In this document: positions 20,901-28,938 of the stretch, one piece after another
Numbering within the stretch: the first letter of the stretch is position 1
How the letters are laid out: every line of letters starts with the position of its first letter
Assembly: GCA_008931825.1 (NCBI GenBank)
Contig: QXVZ01011910.1
Span: 1-28,938, forward strand
Source of the DNA: Phallusia fumigata
Taxonomy: Eukaryota; Chordata; Ascidiacea; Phlebobranchia; Ascidiidae
Direction: 5' to 3'
DNA length: 28,938 nucleotides
Program-made: the position numbers and the translations under genes
The notes under the pieces: model-generated
What the model was told of the DNA's origin: nothing
What the model saw: only the letters and a program-made list of their open reading frames with translations
The model's database searches: none

Positions 20901-23900
20901 GACAGGTGATCATATTCTACCCCCCTAACAGTTACTACAATTTCCCAAATATTTTAATAAATTGGGTTTTTGAGAGGTCAATGTTGATCAAAAAAGTTTT
21001 TAATGGTGACATTAATTTTTGTCTCAAAGTTTAAAAAATTGCTTGACACAAATCTTATTGTTATGTTTGCCAGTGTGAACTTGGATTGATAAGATATTGA
21101 CAACATTTTGTTCCACTAAGTTTGAGTCAATTATGTAAAAAAATGGTTGTTAATCATAGCTGACAAAAAATGCTATTTTTATAGATACTCCACATCGACT
21201 GAGACGGATTTCAAACAGGCGTTCCATCATAGCACAGATGTATACAACATTGAAGGAGATAAGAGTATGTAATATAAATGTAAACAAAATCTTTGAGTTT
21301 GTGCTTTAAAAACTAACAACGCAAAGAATAACTGGATATTTAACAAAAACTCATCAGAATAAGCCAAATAAACTCTAAAATTTTTCTCCCAGACTTTTTT
21401 TGTCCCAGGGAAAACAAAAGAAGCAAATCGTTCAGACAAAGACATCGATACTTCCATCACAAAAAGTACAAATTTTAAATTAACTTGTGGCAATTTCATT
21501 GCTAAAACTAAAAAGATAAAAACTTATTGCCCAAAATTGATAGCAATAAACTATTTTAATCAAAACACACCTAAAAGTTTATGTGAAGCCTCAAAAATGA
21601 CTATTTTTCAAAGTTAAAAAAAAATCGTTGGATGAAGTTGCTGCAAACAAAATTCCAGACCAACAGAGTAGTCAGGTATGTGGGTCAGAAAGTGAAGATT
21701 TGTCCAAACCTGAATAACAGGTAACATAACAAGTGGAATTAACACAATATTTCTACAGTTTATTTACTTTATTTTTACTACTTTTAAGAAAGAGGTAGAG
21801 TTTAAATTTGATCAAACTTTACAAAAGCATAAAAGGGAAAAAGACTATTATCACTTTTTTTTACAATGCAGAAAAACCACAAGTTTGTCATCCAAACTGA
21901 ACAATTAGTGAGAAAAGATGGAGCAGCACTAAAAGGTATACTGCAGATTTTTTTGTGATATATAATTTCTAGGGTGACACACTGAGGGATACAAAATACT
22001 TGAATTTTTAACCATAAACATCAATCAATCAAAGTTGAATGCGCTTTAAAAAAAGGATTTAAAGCAAGAAGGACAATAAATATTGTCGGCTAAATCTGTG
22101 CGTTGTTGTTGTTTTTACTGCAGTGCAGCATGTTTATTTTTTATTCACAGATGAAGCAGAACAACACACTGACGTGAGTATTCAACATTCTGCATTTGCA
22201 TACAAAACGAACAAGCCTCCAACAAGAAATGCTTTTTAGAAAAAATTCAGATTTGTTGCTAAAACAGAAAGGTTGGTAGGAAAAGATGGAGCAACACTGA
22301 AAGTTGGTGGATGTGTTGTTGACATTCCACCTGGTGCATTGGAACAAGAAGTTAACATCCAACTTACAGCAGTGTATGGAAAAGAAGAGCATGAGGTTGT
22401 TACGCATATTAGCAAAGTTTATCTGTTTTTTCAATTTTATCTGAAATTTCACACAGATGGAACTAACACCAGAACTTGATTGCAAACCAGATGGGCTACA
22501 ATTCAACAAACCGGTCACAATCAAACTTCAAACTTGCTATTTTGCTGACCAATCAATTCCAATTGAGGTGATCTAATTAGTTAAAATGAGCTTATAATTT
22601 ACTGAAAGCACAATAACCATTACCACTCCCTACACTTATCCTAGATTAAATACAGCACAACAACTAAACCCTGGGAAAACTTGGCAAATGCAGACCACAG
22701 TAACCAGAGGTTTATAACATTTCCAACTGACCACTTCTCATTGTAAGTACATGGTGAATTGAAGTGACTGACAAACCAATGTTTAACAAATCCTGTTAGC
22801 TTTAAGGCATTCCTGAAGGAAAATATAAAAACAACACAAAGTCATGTTTGTATCAATCGCACCATTGAAAATGAAGTGAACATACCAACTCCACCACTGA
22901 GGTAATTTTTTTTACATCATGGGCATACACAAAACTGTTGAATAATAATGAAACATATTTCATAGTGTTAAACAAGAAACATGTTCCCCTGACAACTGTC
23001 AACATGGAACTCCTGACAACCAGACAAGCAAAAGTAGGTGTTTGTGCATGTTTGGGTCTTGTAAATGTGTTTGCATTTATGTAAAAACTTATTTGTTATT
23101 CAACTTTTCAGACTTGATACAGAAAACATCACAAAATCAAGTAAGTCATACTTTTTTCACAGCAGTTCAGGGACGCTTAGTAGCCAAACATATTTTTGTA
23201 CAAACAGAAAACTTCCCAAACAGTATCAAAAGTTGTTGGACCAGAAGGAGGAAAATTAGAATCCAATGGATGCTCGTTGGTGATTCCCCCAAATGCTTTG
23301 TCTGAGGATGTGCTGATAACAATCACTCCATATGTCAGCAGTGCAGTAAGTACATGTATATAACTCATTTTATGTTGTAAAGTTTTGATGGTGAGCTTGT
23401 TAACTAATAATGGCAGCAATATGAATTAATACATACATTAGGCATCTGTAAATAAATACAAATGTCCATACAATCTTCTACACCAGTTTGCAGAGTTAAA
23501 ATGTTTTCTGCAAACGGTTTTGAAAATGCAACAAAATATTACTAGGCCATATTTATAAAAACATTTTAAAAATCAATGCCATCACAATCTATCCCATAAA
23601 AGCCATAGACATTTAAAAAAGTGAGTATACCAGGTATAACAGTCATTTCTAATACAGCTTTACATTGGCAAGGGGACATGTTTGAATGTGATTCAATTTA
23701 TCCACAAAAGAGCACAACCAATTCACACAGGTTTATTTAGTATATTTATCTGTCACTTGTTTAGCTGGACATTGCACCACACTTACTATGTGAACCACCT
23801 GGATTAAAGTTTTGCAAAGATGTGACAATCTCACTGCCAAATTTCAGGAAAGGAAATAAAGCTGTGGTAAACATTCAAACACAAATTCAAGTTTTTCAGT

Positions 23901-25260
23901 AATCATATTTGCTGAATCATAGTAACTGTAATTTAGGTTGTGTAAGTAACAATTTTTGTTTTCAAACATAGATTAGGTACTGCAATGAAGGGTTGCCATG
24001 GAGAGTCTTAACAAAATCACCAGAAGTTTCAGAACCAAACATATCTTTCCAAACCAATCATTTTACCAGGTAAGTTACCGGTGATTGTAACTGGGGCATA
24101 GGTCTTGTGTCATGCTACATACAACATTGATTTTTTAATGTCCGCCCAACTGTTTTTTAGATTTAAGGCTACTATTTTAAACCAAAATGATTCTCAACAA
24201 CTGGGCATTTTAAAAATGATCAAGTTTGCTTTCGGAAGACTAGAAAATGCTGATGAGGACCAGATCCTCTTGAATTGCTTTATTGCTGGTGATTTGGATA
24301 TAATAAGGAATAATGAAGAATTTCAAGGTTGCACTCCAGCTCATCAAAATGAATTTCGAATGAGGTTAGGTGTCCAGGATCTTTGAAATTGTTTGATATT
24401 TTAGGAACATTTTTTTACCAAACATGCAGTTTTCCGGGATTAAACCAAGACCAAACATACATTTTTTTGCAGAAAAGAGGAAGACCCAGTGAACATGTCC
24501 ATCACATACAATGACAACCAACCAGAAACAAAAAAAGTTGACGTTTATGAAAAAACTCTGGCCGAGTTTCATTACCGGTTAACATGTTTCAACCAAGCTG
24601 AAATCAACTACATTCTCCATTGCTGTAATATGAAGGGGAAAGCCAATGGGCAGTTCTTTGTTCCAGGTTTGTTGTATATATACAGCTTAATATTGAACTT
24701 AATATTTTATTTTTGTAGAATATATGTTTTTAATGTTTCTTACAATTCATTTATTTTGCAGAACTCAGACCAAAGAATGCAAGAAAAATGGGTAAGAGTA
24801 GTAGGGTTTGTTATAAAAGCATGTGAACTATAAAATTCTAGTAATGATGTTGCCTAGTAGTGATGTCCATAACAAAAAACATGTGTTAAAGATGTAAAAA
24901 TAGAAAAAAATGCAGATTGTAAAACAAATCTACAATTTTTACCAGTGCATGTCAATGAAGATGTTCTTAAAATTGCAAGAAAGGTGTCAAATGATGATTG
25001 GAACCAATTTGCAAGACTGTTTTTAAAAACTGATGAAGCAATGTTGAACAACTCCATGACAGATAACAGCGATAGTATAGAAGCACACAGGCGATGCGTT
25101 TTAAAGTCATGGACACAAAATGGTAAAGATCAAGCCCAACCTTACTGTGTTTGAGAATCAAATATCTTATATTTTTTTAGATGGAAACGATGCCATAAAA
25201 CTGCAGCAACTTGTTGACGATTTCCACAAGGAACTCGCAATGACTGTCCAGACCAGTTAG
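17937..25260 (+). CDS. Gene 2: kinase-like - ZU5 - ZU5 - UPA - Death domain protein
   Basis: Exons: 17937-18085, 18491-18770, 19321-19463, 19729-19970, 20757-20858, 21185-21264, 21393-21465, 21614-21675, 21872-21935, 22151-22173, 22240-22395, 22457-22567, 22645-22742, 22800-22901, 22966-23033, 23112-23140, 23208-23345, 23765-23866, 23972-24069, 24161-24364, 24473-24666, 24762-24791, 24946-25122, 25181-25260. They total 2805 nt, 934 residues plus TAG, with phases agreeing at every junction. Domains: kinase fold about 22-305; linker; partial ZU5 start 378-398; ZU5-A 407-527; linker; ZU5-B 595-706; UPA 707-839; Death domain 850-934. Kinase plus Death domain recalls RIPK1; ZU5-ZU5-UPA-Death recalls PIDD1. 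I infer a cell-death or stress-signalling hub. The least certain junctions are donor GTACAA (21466), the acceptor before 21614 and donor GTTGTT (22396). The nearest AATAAA seen is at 26258. Confidence 0.85.
18200..18335 (+). repeat. Dispersed repeat, forward copy B, in gene 2 intron 1
   Basis: It matches 9463-9595: TGTGGGGATCCATGCG, TTCTGCC, GCAGATACAATCAT and GACCCAAAGTAAAATAAT in order. It fills part of the 405-bp first intron and carries no exon. Confidence 0.65.
19010..19297 (+). mobile_element. Retroposon 3' fragment with (ACTCA)n tail in gene 2 intron 2
   Basis: A stretch more GC-rich than its surroundings ends in TTTCTTTCACCGAGCCAAAT, then AAACTCAACTCAACTCAA. The tail is the same as at 10310-10346, and insertion occurred only about 23 bp before the acceptor of the kinase exon at 19321. 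An open frame runs through it to 19270, but it has no recognisable domain and no splice support. I take it as repeat-derived. Confidence 0.55.
20130..20430. mobile_element. hAT-type MITE in gene 2 intron 4
   Basis: The 5' end is CAGGGGTGGGCGAAC. The 3' end, read in reverse complement, is TAGGGGTGGGCAAAT. The flanking octamers GCATATTT (20122-20129) and GTATGTTT (20431-20438) agree at 6 of 8 positions, consistent with an aged hAT target duplication. The element is about 300 bp and has no transposase frame. It lies between kinase exons 19729-19970 and 20757-20858. Confidence 0.75.
21185..21675 (+). other. Gene 2 linker exons after the kinase
   Basis: Exons 21185-21264, 21393-21465 and 21614-21675 encode a basic, polar linker of about 72 residues (RRISNRRSII, then TSITK, then KKKSLDEVAANKIPDQQ). 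No domain is recognised. The 21393 exon starts TFFVPGK, echoing the QFFVPG that ends the UPA exons, which could be chance. Splice signals of the last two exons are weaker than elsewhere, but phases agree. Confidence 0.55.
21872..21935 (+). other. Truncated duplicate of the first ZU5 exon, retained in gene 2
   Basis: The exon encodes KNHKFVIQTEQLVRKDGAAL and two more residues. It aligns with the start of the intact ZU5-A exon at 22240 (KKFRFVAKTERLVGKDGATL). It is cut off where that exon continues into VGGCVVDIPPGAL, and a GTATAC donor occurs exactly there. Acceptor phase is 0 as in the parent exon. The phase-1 end is compensated by the 23-nt exon at 22151-22173 (DEAEQHTD), which returns to phase 0, so the fragment can stay in the message. 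Confidence 0.65.
22240..22742 (+). other. Gene 2 ZU5-A domain exons with HFS site
   Basis: Exons of 156, 111 and 98 nt encode residues 407-527: LVGKDGATLKVGG, VDIPPGAL, LDCKPDGLQF, and the end FPTDHFS. His-Phe-Ser at 525-527 is the candidate self-cleavage site. Cleavage there would release the N-terminal kinase half from the ZU5-B-UPA-Death half. Exon lengths 111 and 98 equal those of gene 1. Confidence 0.85.
23208..24069 (+). other. Gene 2 ZU5-B domain exons with HFT site
   Basis: Exons of 138, 102 and 98 nt encode residues 595-706: VVGPEGGKLESNGCSLVIPP, LLCEPPGLKFCKDVTISL, and the end SFQTNHFT. This ZU5 keeps the IPPNAL core. Thr 706 replaces the Ser of the PIDD cleavage motif, as in gene 1. 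Confidence 0.8.
24161..24666 (+). other. Gene 2 UPA domain exons
   Basis: Exons of 204 and 194 nt encode residues 707-839. The position between ZU5-B and the Death domain, and the shared end GQFFVP, identify it with the UPA region of gene 1. Overall similarity between the two genes is lower here than in ZU5. Confidence 0.6.
24946..25260 (+). other. Gene 2 Death domain exons
   Basis: Exons of 177 and 80 nt encode residues 850-934: NEDVLKIARKVSNDDWNQFA with the hallmark Trp, HRRCVLKSW with the second conserved Trp, then NDAIKLQQLVDDFHKEL and the stop. The intron position within the domain is the same as in gene 1. Confidence 0.85.
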
Positions 25261-25720
25261 ACCCAAATGATTTCTTGATTTGTCATACTAATGATATTGC
25301 AAAGACTTGTTTTAGTTGAAATCCAGTTTTTAAAATGTAATCTATATGCTGTAAATAAGAGAGCTTTCCACTACTGTAGATTAACAGAAGATGAAATTTG
25401 ATTATTAGGTTCTGTTTGCAAGTCCTCCAAGTTAGTATATATGCAATGTGCTACTTCCAATCTTGAACAAACTTACACTATTGTGGTTCAAGGAAATGGA
25501 ATGATATTTACATGTTTTTGCTTTCTGTGTTTTCCGCCATTAGCCTTTCACCCATAGGACACAATGTTTAGCAACCCTGTGAAATTATCGGTCACTATTG
25601 ACTTTAGTGATGTCACAACCTTGGTATTGTTTTACTGACTCTCTTCTTGGCAGCCTAACTGTCTCATGTAACTGACTGGCAGTTGTAGAGGCAGCATACA
25701 TTACCCTTTTGTATTTAAAC
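25261..25720. other. 3' flank of gene 2, nothing recognised
   Basis: Presumed 3' untranslated and intergenic sequence. No canonical AATAAA was seen here; TAAATAAG occurs near 25355. No further exon is supported. Confidence 0.4.
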
Positions 25721-25934
25721 TAGGGGTGTGCAAAGTGCGGTTGGCGACGGCATTTCACACGGTCCACAAAAGCTTAGCATGGAACTTTATTTGCCAGCAA
25801 GAAGTAAGAGTACATGATACTCATGAAACACAAATTCCACAAGCCTGATGGGATTATGGCAAAATGCTGCATGGCCACTGGGTGCTTTAACTCAATTAAA
25901 TTGTACCCCCTTTAAAAAAGTTTGGACACCCCTG
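25721..25934. mobile_element. hAT-type MITE downstream of gene 2
   Basis: The 5' end is TAGGGGTGTGCAAAG. The 3' end in reverse complement is CAGGGGTGTCCAAAC. The flanking octamers ATTTAAAC (25713-25720) and GTTCGAAC (25935-25942) agree at 5 of 8 positions, with all differences transitions. The element is 214 bp, with no coding capacity. Confidence 0.65.
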
Positions 25935-26047
25935 GTTCGAACAATTGGAAACAAATAATACTGCATTGAACTGCTGTTGACAGCTGAGTTGTGCATTTCT
26001 GTACCAGTAAGAACATGTCCATTTTCTGTTGTAAATTTATCTGTACA

Positions 26048-26095
26048 TTTATCTGTACAAGAATTTTTTCTTTTATCTGTACAAGAATTTTTTCT
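26048..26095 (+). repeat. Two exact 24-bp tandem units
   Basis: The unit beginning TTTATCTGTACAAGAATTTT occurs twice head to tail. A partial copy (TTTATCTGTACA) directly precedes them near 26037. This is probably a simple slippage duplication. Confidence 0.85.
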
Positions 26096-26460
26096 TATTT
26101 ACTTAAAATTTGATCGTTGTCCACTGTATTTGTTCTAGAAAGAGTATTGAGATGTAACATTCGTTTGCTGTTAACAATAACACTCTTATCATCATTTTCC
26201 CTTCTGCTGTTGTTTTTTTACCTGCTCTTAAGTGCCACCACCTGTCAATGTTTCCCTAATAAATACTTTGTTATGTTGGCTTCTGGTGCTTGTGAGTTTC
26301 TGAGTGTGAGATAGAGCACGTGTAAAACTGTTTTAGGACTATACTTATAAATTTACGCCCCATAGCAGCGTTTCAAACTATTGACATTTGGTCCTGCCCG
26401 TTTGTTCTCATGAAGCGCTACTTGTTAATTGACACCCAGTGCATGTTATACACTTCGTAG

Positions 26461-26514
26461 TTTCAACTGACACAATTTTATCTGACTTTAGGAAACAAGT
26501 AACAACTATATTGG
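26461..26514 (+). pseudogene. Remnant of the last kinase exon of a third paralogue
   Basis: An acceptor (CGTAG at 26456-26460) and a GTAAAA donor (26515) bound 54 nt with the same entry and exit phases as the gene 2 exon 20757-20858. The peptide contains DTILSDFRKQVTT, against TNLSEFRQQVTT in gene 2. The second half of the gene 2 exon is missing. Similarity also continues in the following intron (GTGATCAGATTCTAC at about 26540, GTGATCATATTCTAC at about 20909). No other kinase exon is found near it. Confidence 0.65.
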
Positions 26515-27403
26515 GTAAAAAATTTCAGGATGTTGGACCGGTGATCAGATTCTACAACTTTTTAGGATTTCACCAAAAACCACAATTTTTTAATGGGTGC
26601 TGGAAGAAAAAAAATAATTGTTTTGCTTCAAAGTTGTAACATTTTTTAGGGATATATTTTTTTATTGTTTTGTTTGCCTGTGTCCATTTAATTTTTAAGA
26701 TTGGAATTTAATTTTCGAACAAATTGCACTCAACAATACAACCAACACAAAAGAATTACTAACATTTCAGTAACCTGTGGTATGGGAGCATCACTTATGC
26801 ACTAAATTAATCTGCGTTCTTTGCTGCAACTTATATTATTCAATTTACAAAGTGAAAAAATGGTTTATTTGAAATCCCTTTTTTCTGGAACTGATACATG
26901 ACAACAGTGTTTTTACCTCCAAGTGGTACACACCAATAAAAAGTCACATATTTAAAAAGCCATTGTCATACAAGCATAGTTGCAACAAATACCATGTTGA
27001 TATATGCTCAACATCTATTACGACAAACTTCAAACCGGCCATCAGAGCAATGGTCTTTATCACATAAATAAAATAAAAGTATCATATTTACTTGTACCTC
27101 TAAGAATTCAAGAGAAAAAAATGCAGTAAAGCACTAGAAAATGTGTTAAAAGGTATAATTATGGAAAGACAGTTGAACAAAGAAAGCTTAAACAGAAACT
27201 CCTGAAACTAACTTTACACAACTCTAAGCAAATAATTTTTACATATTTAACTTTTATGCACTCTGTACCAGGGTCAAACACAGAAAGTTCGATTGAGGAA
27301 GAGTAAACATTTTTTAACATTTTACAGATTGTTCTACAAATTCGGTTGTTTACATATCACATCCAACAATAAAAAAATTAACCAACCTATGTTTTACCAC
27401 CAG

Positions 27404-27539
27404 ATTCAGTTCAACGCAGTTTCAAAAGTCATTGGGTCAGAGGGAGGGAAATTAGAATGCAATGGATGCTCATTGGTGATTCCCCCAAATGCCTTGTCTA
27501 AACATGTGACGATTACAATCACTCCATGTCAGCAGGGCA
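27404..27539 (+). pseudogene. Orphan ZU5-B exon of a third paralogue, frameshifted
   Basis: It encodes FNAVSKVIGSEGGKLE, CNGCSLVIPPNALS and ITITPC, very close to gene 2 exon 23208-23345. The acceptor (CCACCAG) and the donor (GTAAGTACAT) are kept. Near the end, gene 2 reads CCATATGTCAGCAGTGCA where this copy reads CCATGTCAGCAGGGCA. The 2-bp loss changes the length from 138 to 136 and breaks the phase at the donor. The downstream partners expected for ZU5-B, UPA and Death are absent from the remaining 1.4 kb. Confidence 0.75.
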
Positions 27540-28489
27540 GTAAGTACATTTAGTCAACCTGGTTTTAAGTCACATTATGAAAACAATTTTTTTTCAGAAT
27601 GAAAGATGACCCCGTTAAAAGCTGATAAGATGTGACAATAATCAAATTATGTAAAGAATGAGCAAGGATGGTAGTACGGTAGGTAATGAGTTGTAAGGAC
27701 CTCGTTGTGAAGGGCATACTGTACGACTATACTGGACTTTTTGATGATTTTTGCTGGGAACCATACAAAAGTTCCATCGTGAGTTCTTACATTTACCAAA
27801 CAACAAAATATCTCTTAAACCCAGGATGTGGGAAAATTAAATTAACGTTGTGAATGTTTTGCATTTTACAAGCAAATATATGAGCTAAAACCTTTATATT
27901 GATTACTAACAGTTAGGAATGTTCAAAGTAGAATATCGAACCTTTAGGATTCAAATCTGTGCATATTCAAATCCCAATGTGCCATTGATATTGGGTAATT
28001 GGAACCAATAAAAATTTGTCCTAAACTGTTTGCGTCAATGCAAGTGCCATATACAGATGTAACAGAGCGTTTCAACCCCGCTTGTTTCTATTTTAAGCTC
28101 AGCCATCCATTTATAAAATAAAAAAACTTAAAATGGAAAGTAGCAACAAGTAACAGAAGGAATTTATGATGTTGGATTTTTCGCAGCATCAGTAAAAATT
28201 CAGATGCGTTGTGCAAGTAGTTTTAGTTGTCCTTTTAGGGTAGAGCTGGGGCAAAAAATACTATTTGCCTTTCGATGTTAGGCCTTTCACTAATAAATGT
28301 TTAGCGACAGCATAGCTGATATATCTGACAGTTGAAAGGAAAGTTATATTAATTTCGTGTTAAACAGAAGCATCAAGTTCTCCGTATCTTCGATGATTGA
28401 TGATCTTTTTCGAAAAGTTCTTTGTCAATGGGGCACCAATACATCTAGCACGAAGCTTGGGTGTCAAACTCTACTGTCTTTGTTCTGTG
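27540..28489. other. Gene-free stretch after the orphan ZU5 exon
   Basis: I looked for the second ZU5-B exon, UPA and Death exons expected within about 400-2000 bp and found none. No other coding block or repeat end could be supported. Confidence 0.45.
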
Positions 28490-28700
28490 TTCCATTTTAT
28501 TCTCGTCGGGCGGAACAACACCGAAATGCGTTATGCTCATGATGAGTTGAGCTACCTCGTTGGTGACTTCAATTTGTGTTAACCAATTGGTTCCATGGGT
28601 TGGAGCAATGACGCTTAAGTTTCTTGCTCCGGGAAACACAAGCGATGGAGACAGGATTAGAACCCACAAGGAAGTTTCCGTCCTACAGATGATACATACT
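28490..28700 (-). repeat. Dispersed SINE-like repeat, reverse copy
   Basis: The reverse complement of 28490-28645 matches 12600-12806 block by block (AGCAAGAAACTTAAGCGTCA, TTGCTCCAACCCA, AACGCATTTCGGTGTTGTTC). Just beyond, at about 28650-28670 on the minus strand, is GTGGGTTCTAATCC, which resembles a tRNA B-box (GGTTCGAATCC). The order B-box then body would suit a tRNA-derived SINE. Open frames on either strand here are probably repeat-derived. Confidence 0.6.
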
Positions 28701-28938
28701 GGTGTAAATTTCATTAAGAGAGGCAGAACTCGACAAAAAACCTTTAAATAACAAACAGCCCACCACGATTCGTTTTACGTCGTTACCGATGATTGGATAC
28801 AAGCGGCCGAGCGTAGGATGTTGGTAAATGATGGCATGAAAAGAAACTGAGGTGGTCTTATAGTTACATTTTTGTCTGTTTAAACCACTTTGCAGCAACG
28901 CTCTCCCTCACCGTGAGCAAATCAGTCTACGATAACTA

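Noticed and set aside
21393-21410. TFFVPG as a duplicated UPA end
   Set aside because: Only five residues match the QFFVPG of the UPA exon and the neighbouring residues do not; too short to claim homology.
22141-22524. 127-codon minus-strand open frame
   Set aside because: It is antisense to the ZU5-A exons of gene 2 and its peptide shows no domain; a shadow of the coding strand.
1-28938. CRISPR array, operon or bacterial promoter structure
   Set aside because: The window has spliced eukaryotic genes; no regularly spaced short repeats of CRISPR type occur.

Overview
The window looks like animal nuclear DNA: AT-rich, with genes split into many short exons by GT-AG introns and with numerous short non-autonomous transposons. 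I infer an invertebrate, perhaps a tunicate or other invertebrate deuterostome, because of the compact introns, the ZU5-ZU5-UPA-Death domain genes and the domain shuffling. That placement is not proven by the sequence.

The main content is a plus-strand family of PIDD-like genes. Gene 1 (2453-8317; 5' end not resolved) encodes ZU5, ZU5, UPA and Death domains in 14 exons, 520 residues as modelled. Gene 2 (17937-25260) is a complete 24-exon model of 934 codons plus stop. It joins an N-terminal RIPK/MLKL-like kinase fold, probably catalytically impaired, to the same ZU5-ZU5-UPA-Death module. Every shared exon boundary has the same phase in the two genes, and many exon lengths are identical (111, 98, 29, 98, 194 and 30 nt), so they are tandem duplicates. 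Downstream, two orphan exons (26461-26514 and 27404-27539) are remnants of a third, decayed copy. In both intact genes the first ZU5 ends in His-Phe-Ser, the self-cleavage motif of PIDD and Nup98. The second ZU5 ends in His-Phe-Thr.

By family logic, gene 2 would link a RIPK-type kinase or pseudokinase sensor to a self-cleaving ZU5 pair and a Death domain that can recruit adaptors, that is, a RIPK1/PIDD1 hybrid for cell-death or NF-kB-type signalling. Gene 1 would be a kinase-less partner or competitor able to make the same Death-domain contacts.

Layout: 1-132, possible last coding piece of an unrelated upstream gene; 133-2290, repeats, including one arm of an inverted repeat pair; 2295-8317, gene 1 with a 253-bp exact duplication at a single-N gap (probably an assembly artefact) and a transposon in one intron; 8318-17936, a long gene-free stretch of dispersed and tandem repeats; 17937-25260, gene 2 with repeats in several introns; 25261-28938, a hAT-type miniature element, the remnants of the third copy and a SINE-like repeat. 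I found no convincing RNA genes, CRISPR arrays or autonomous transposon genes.
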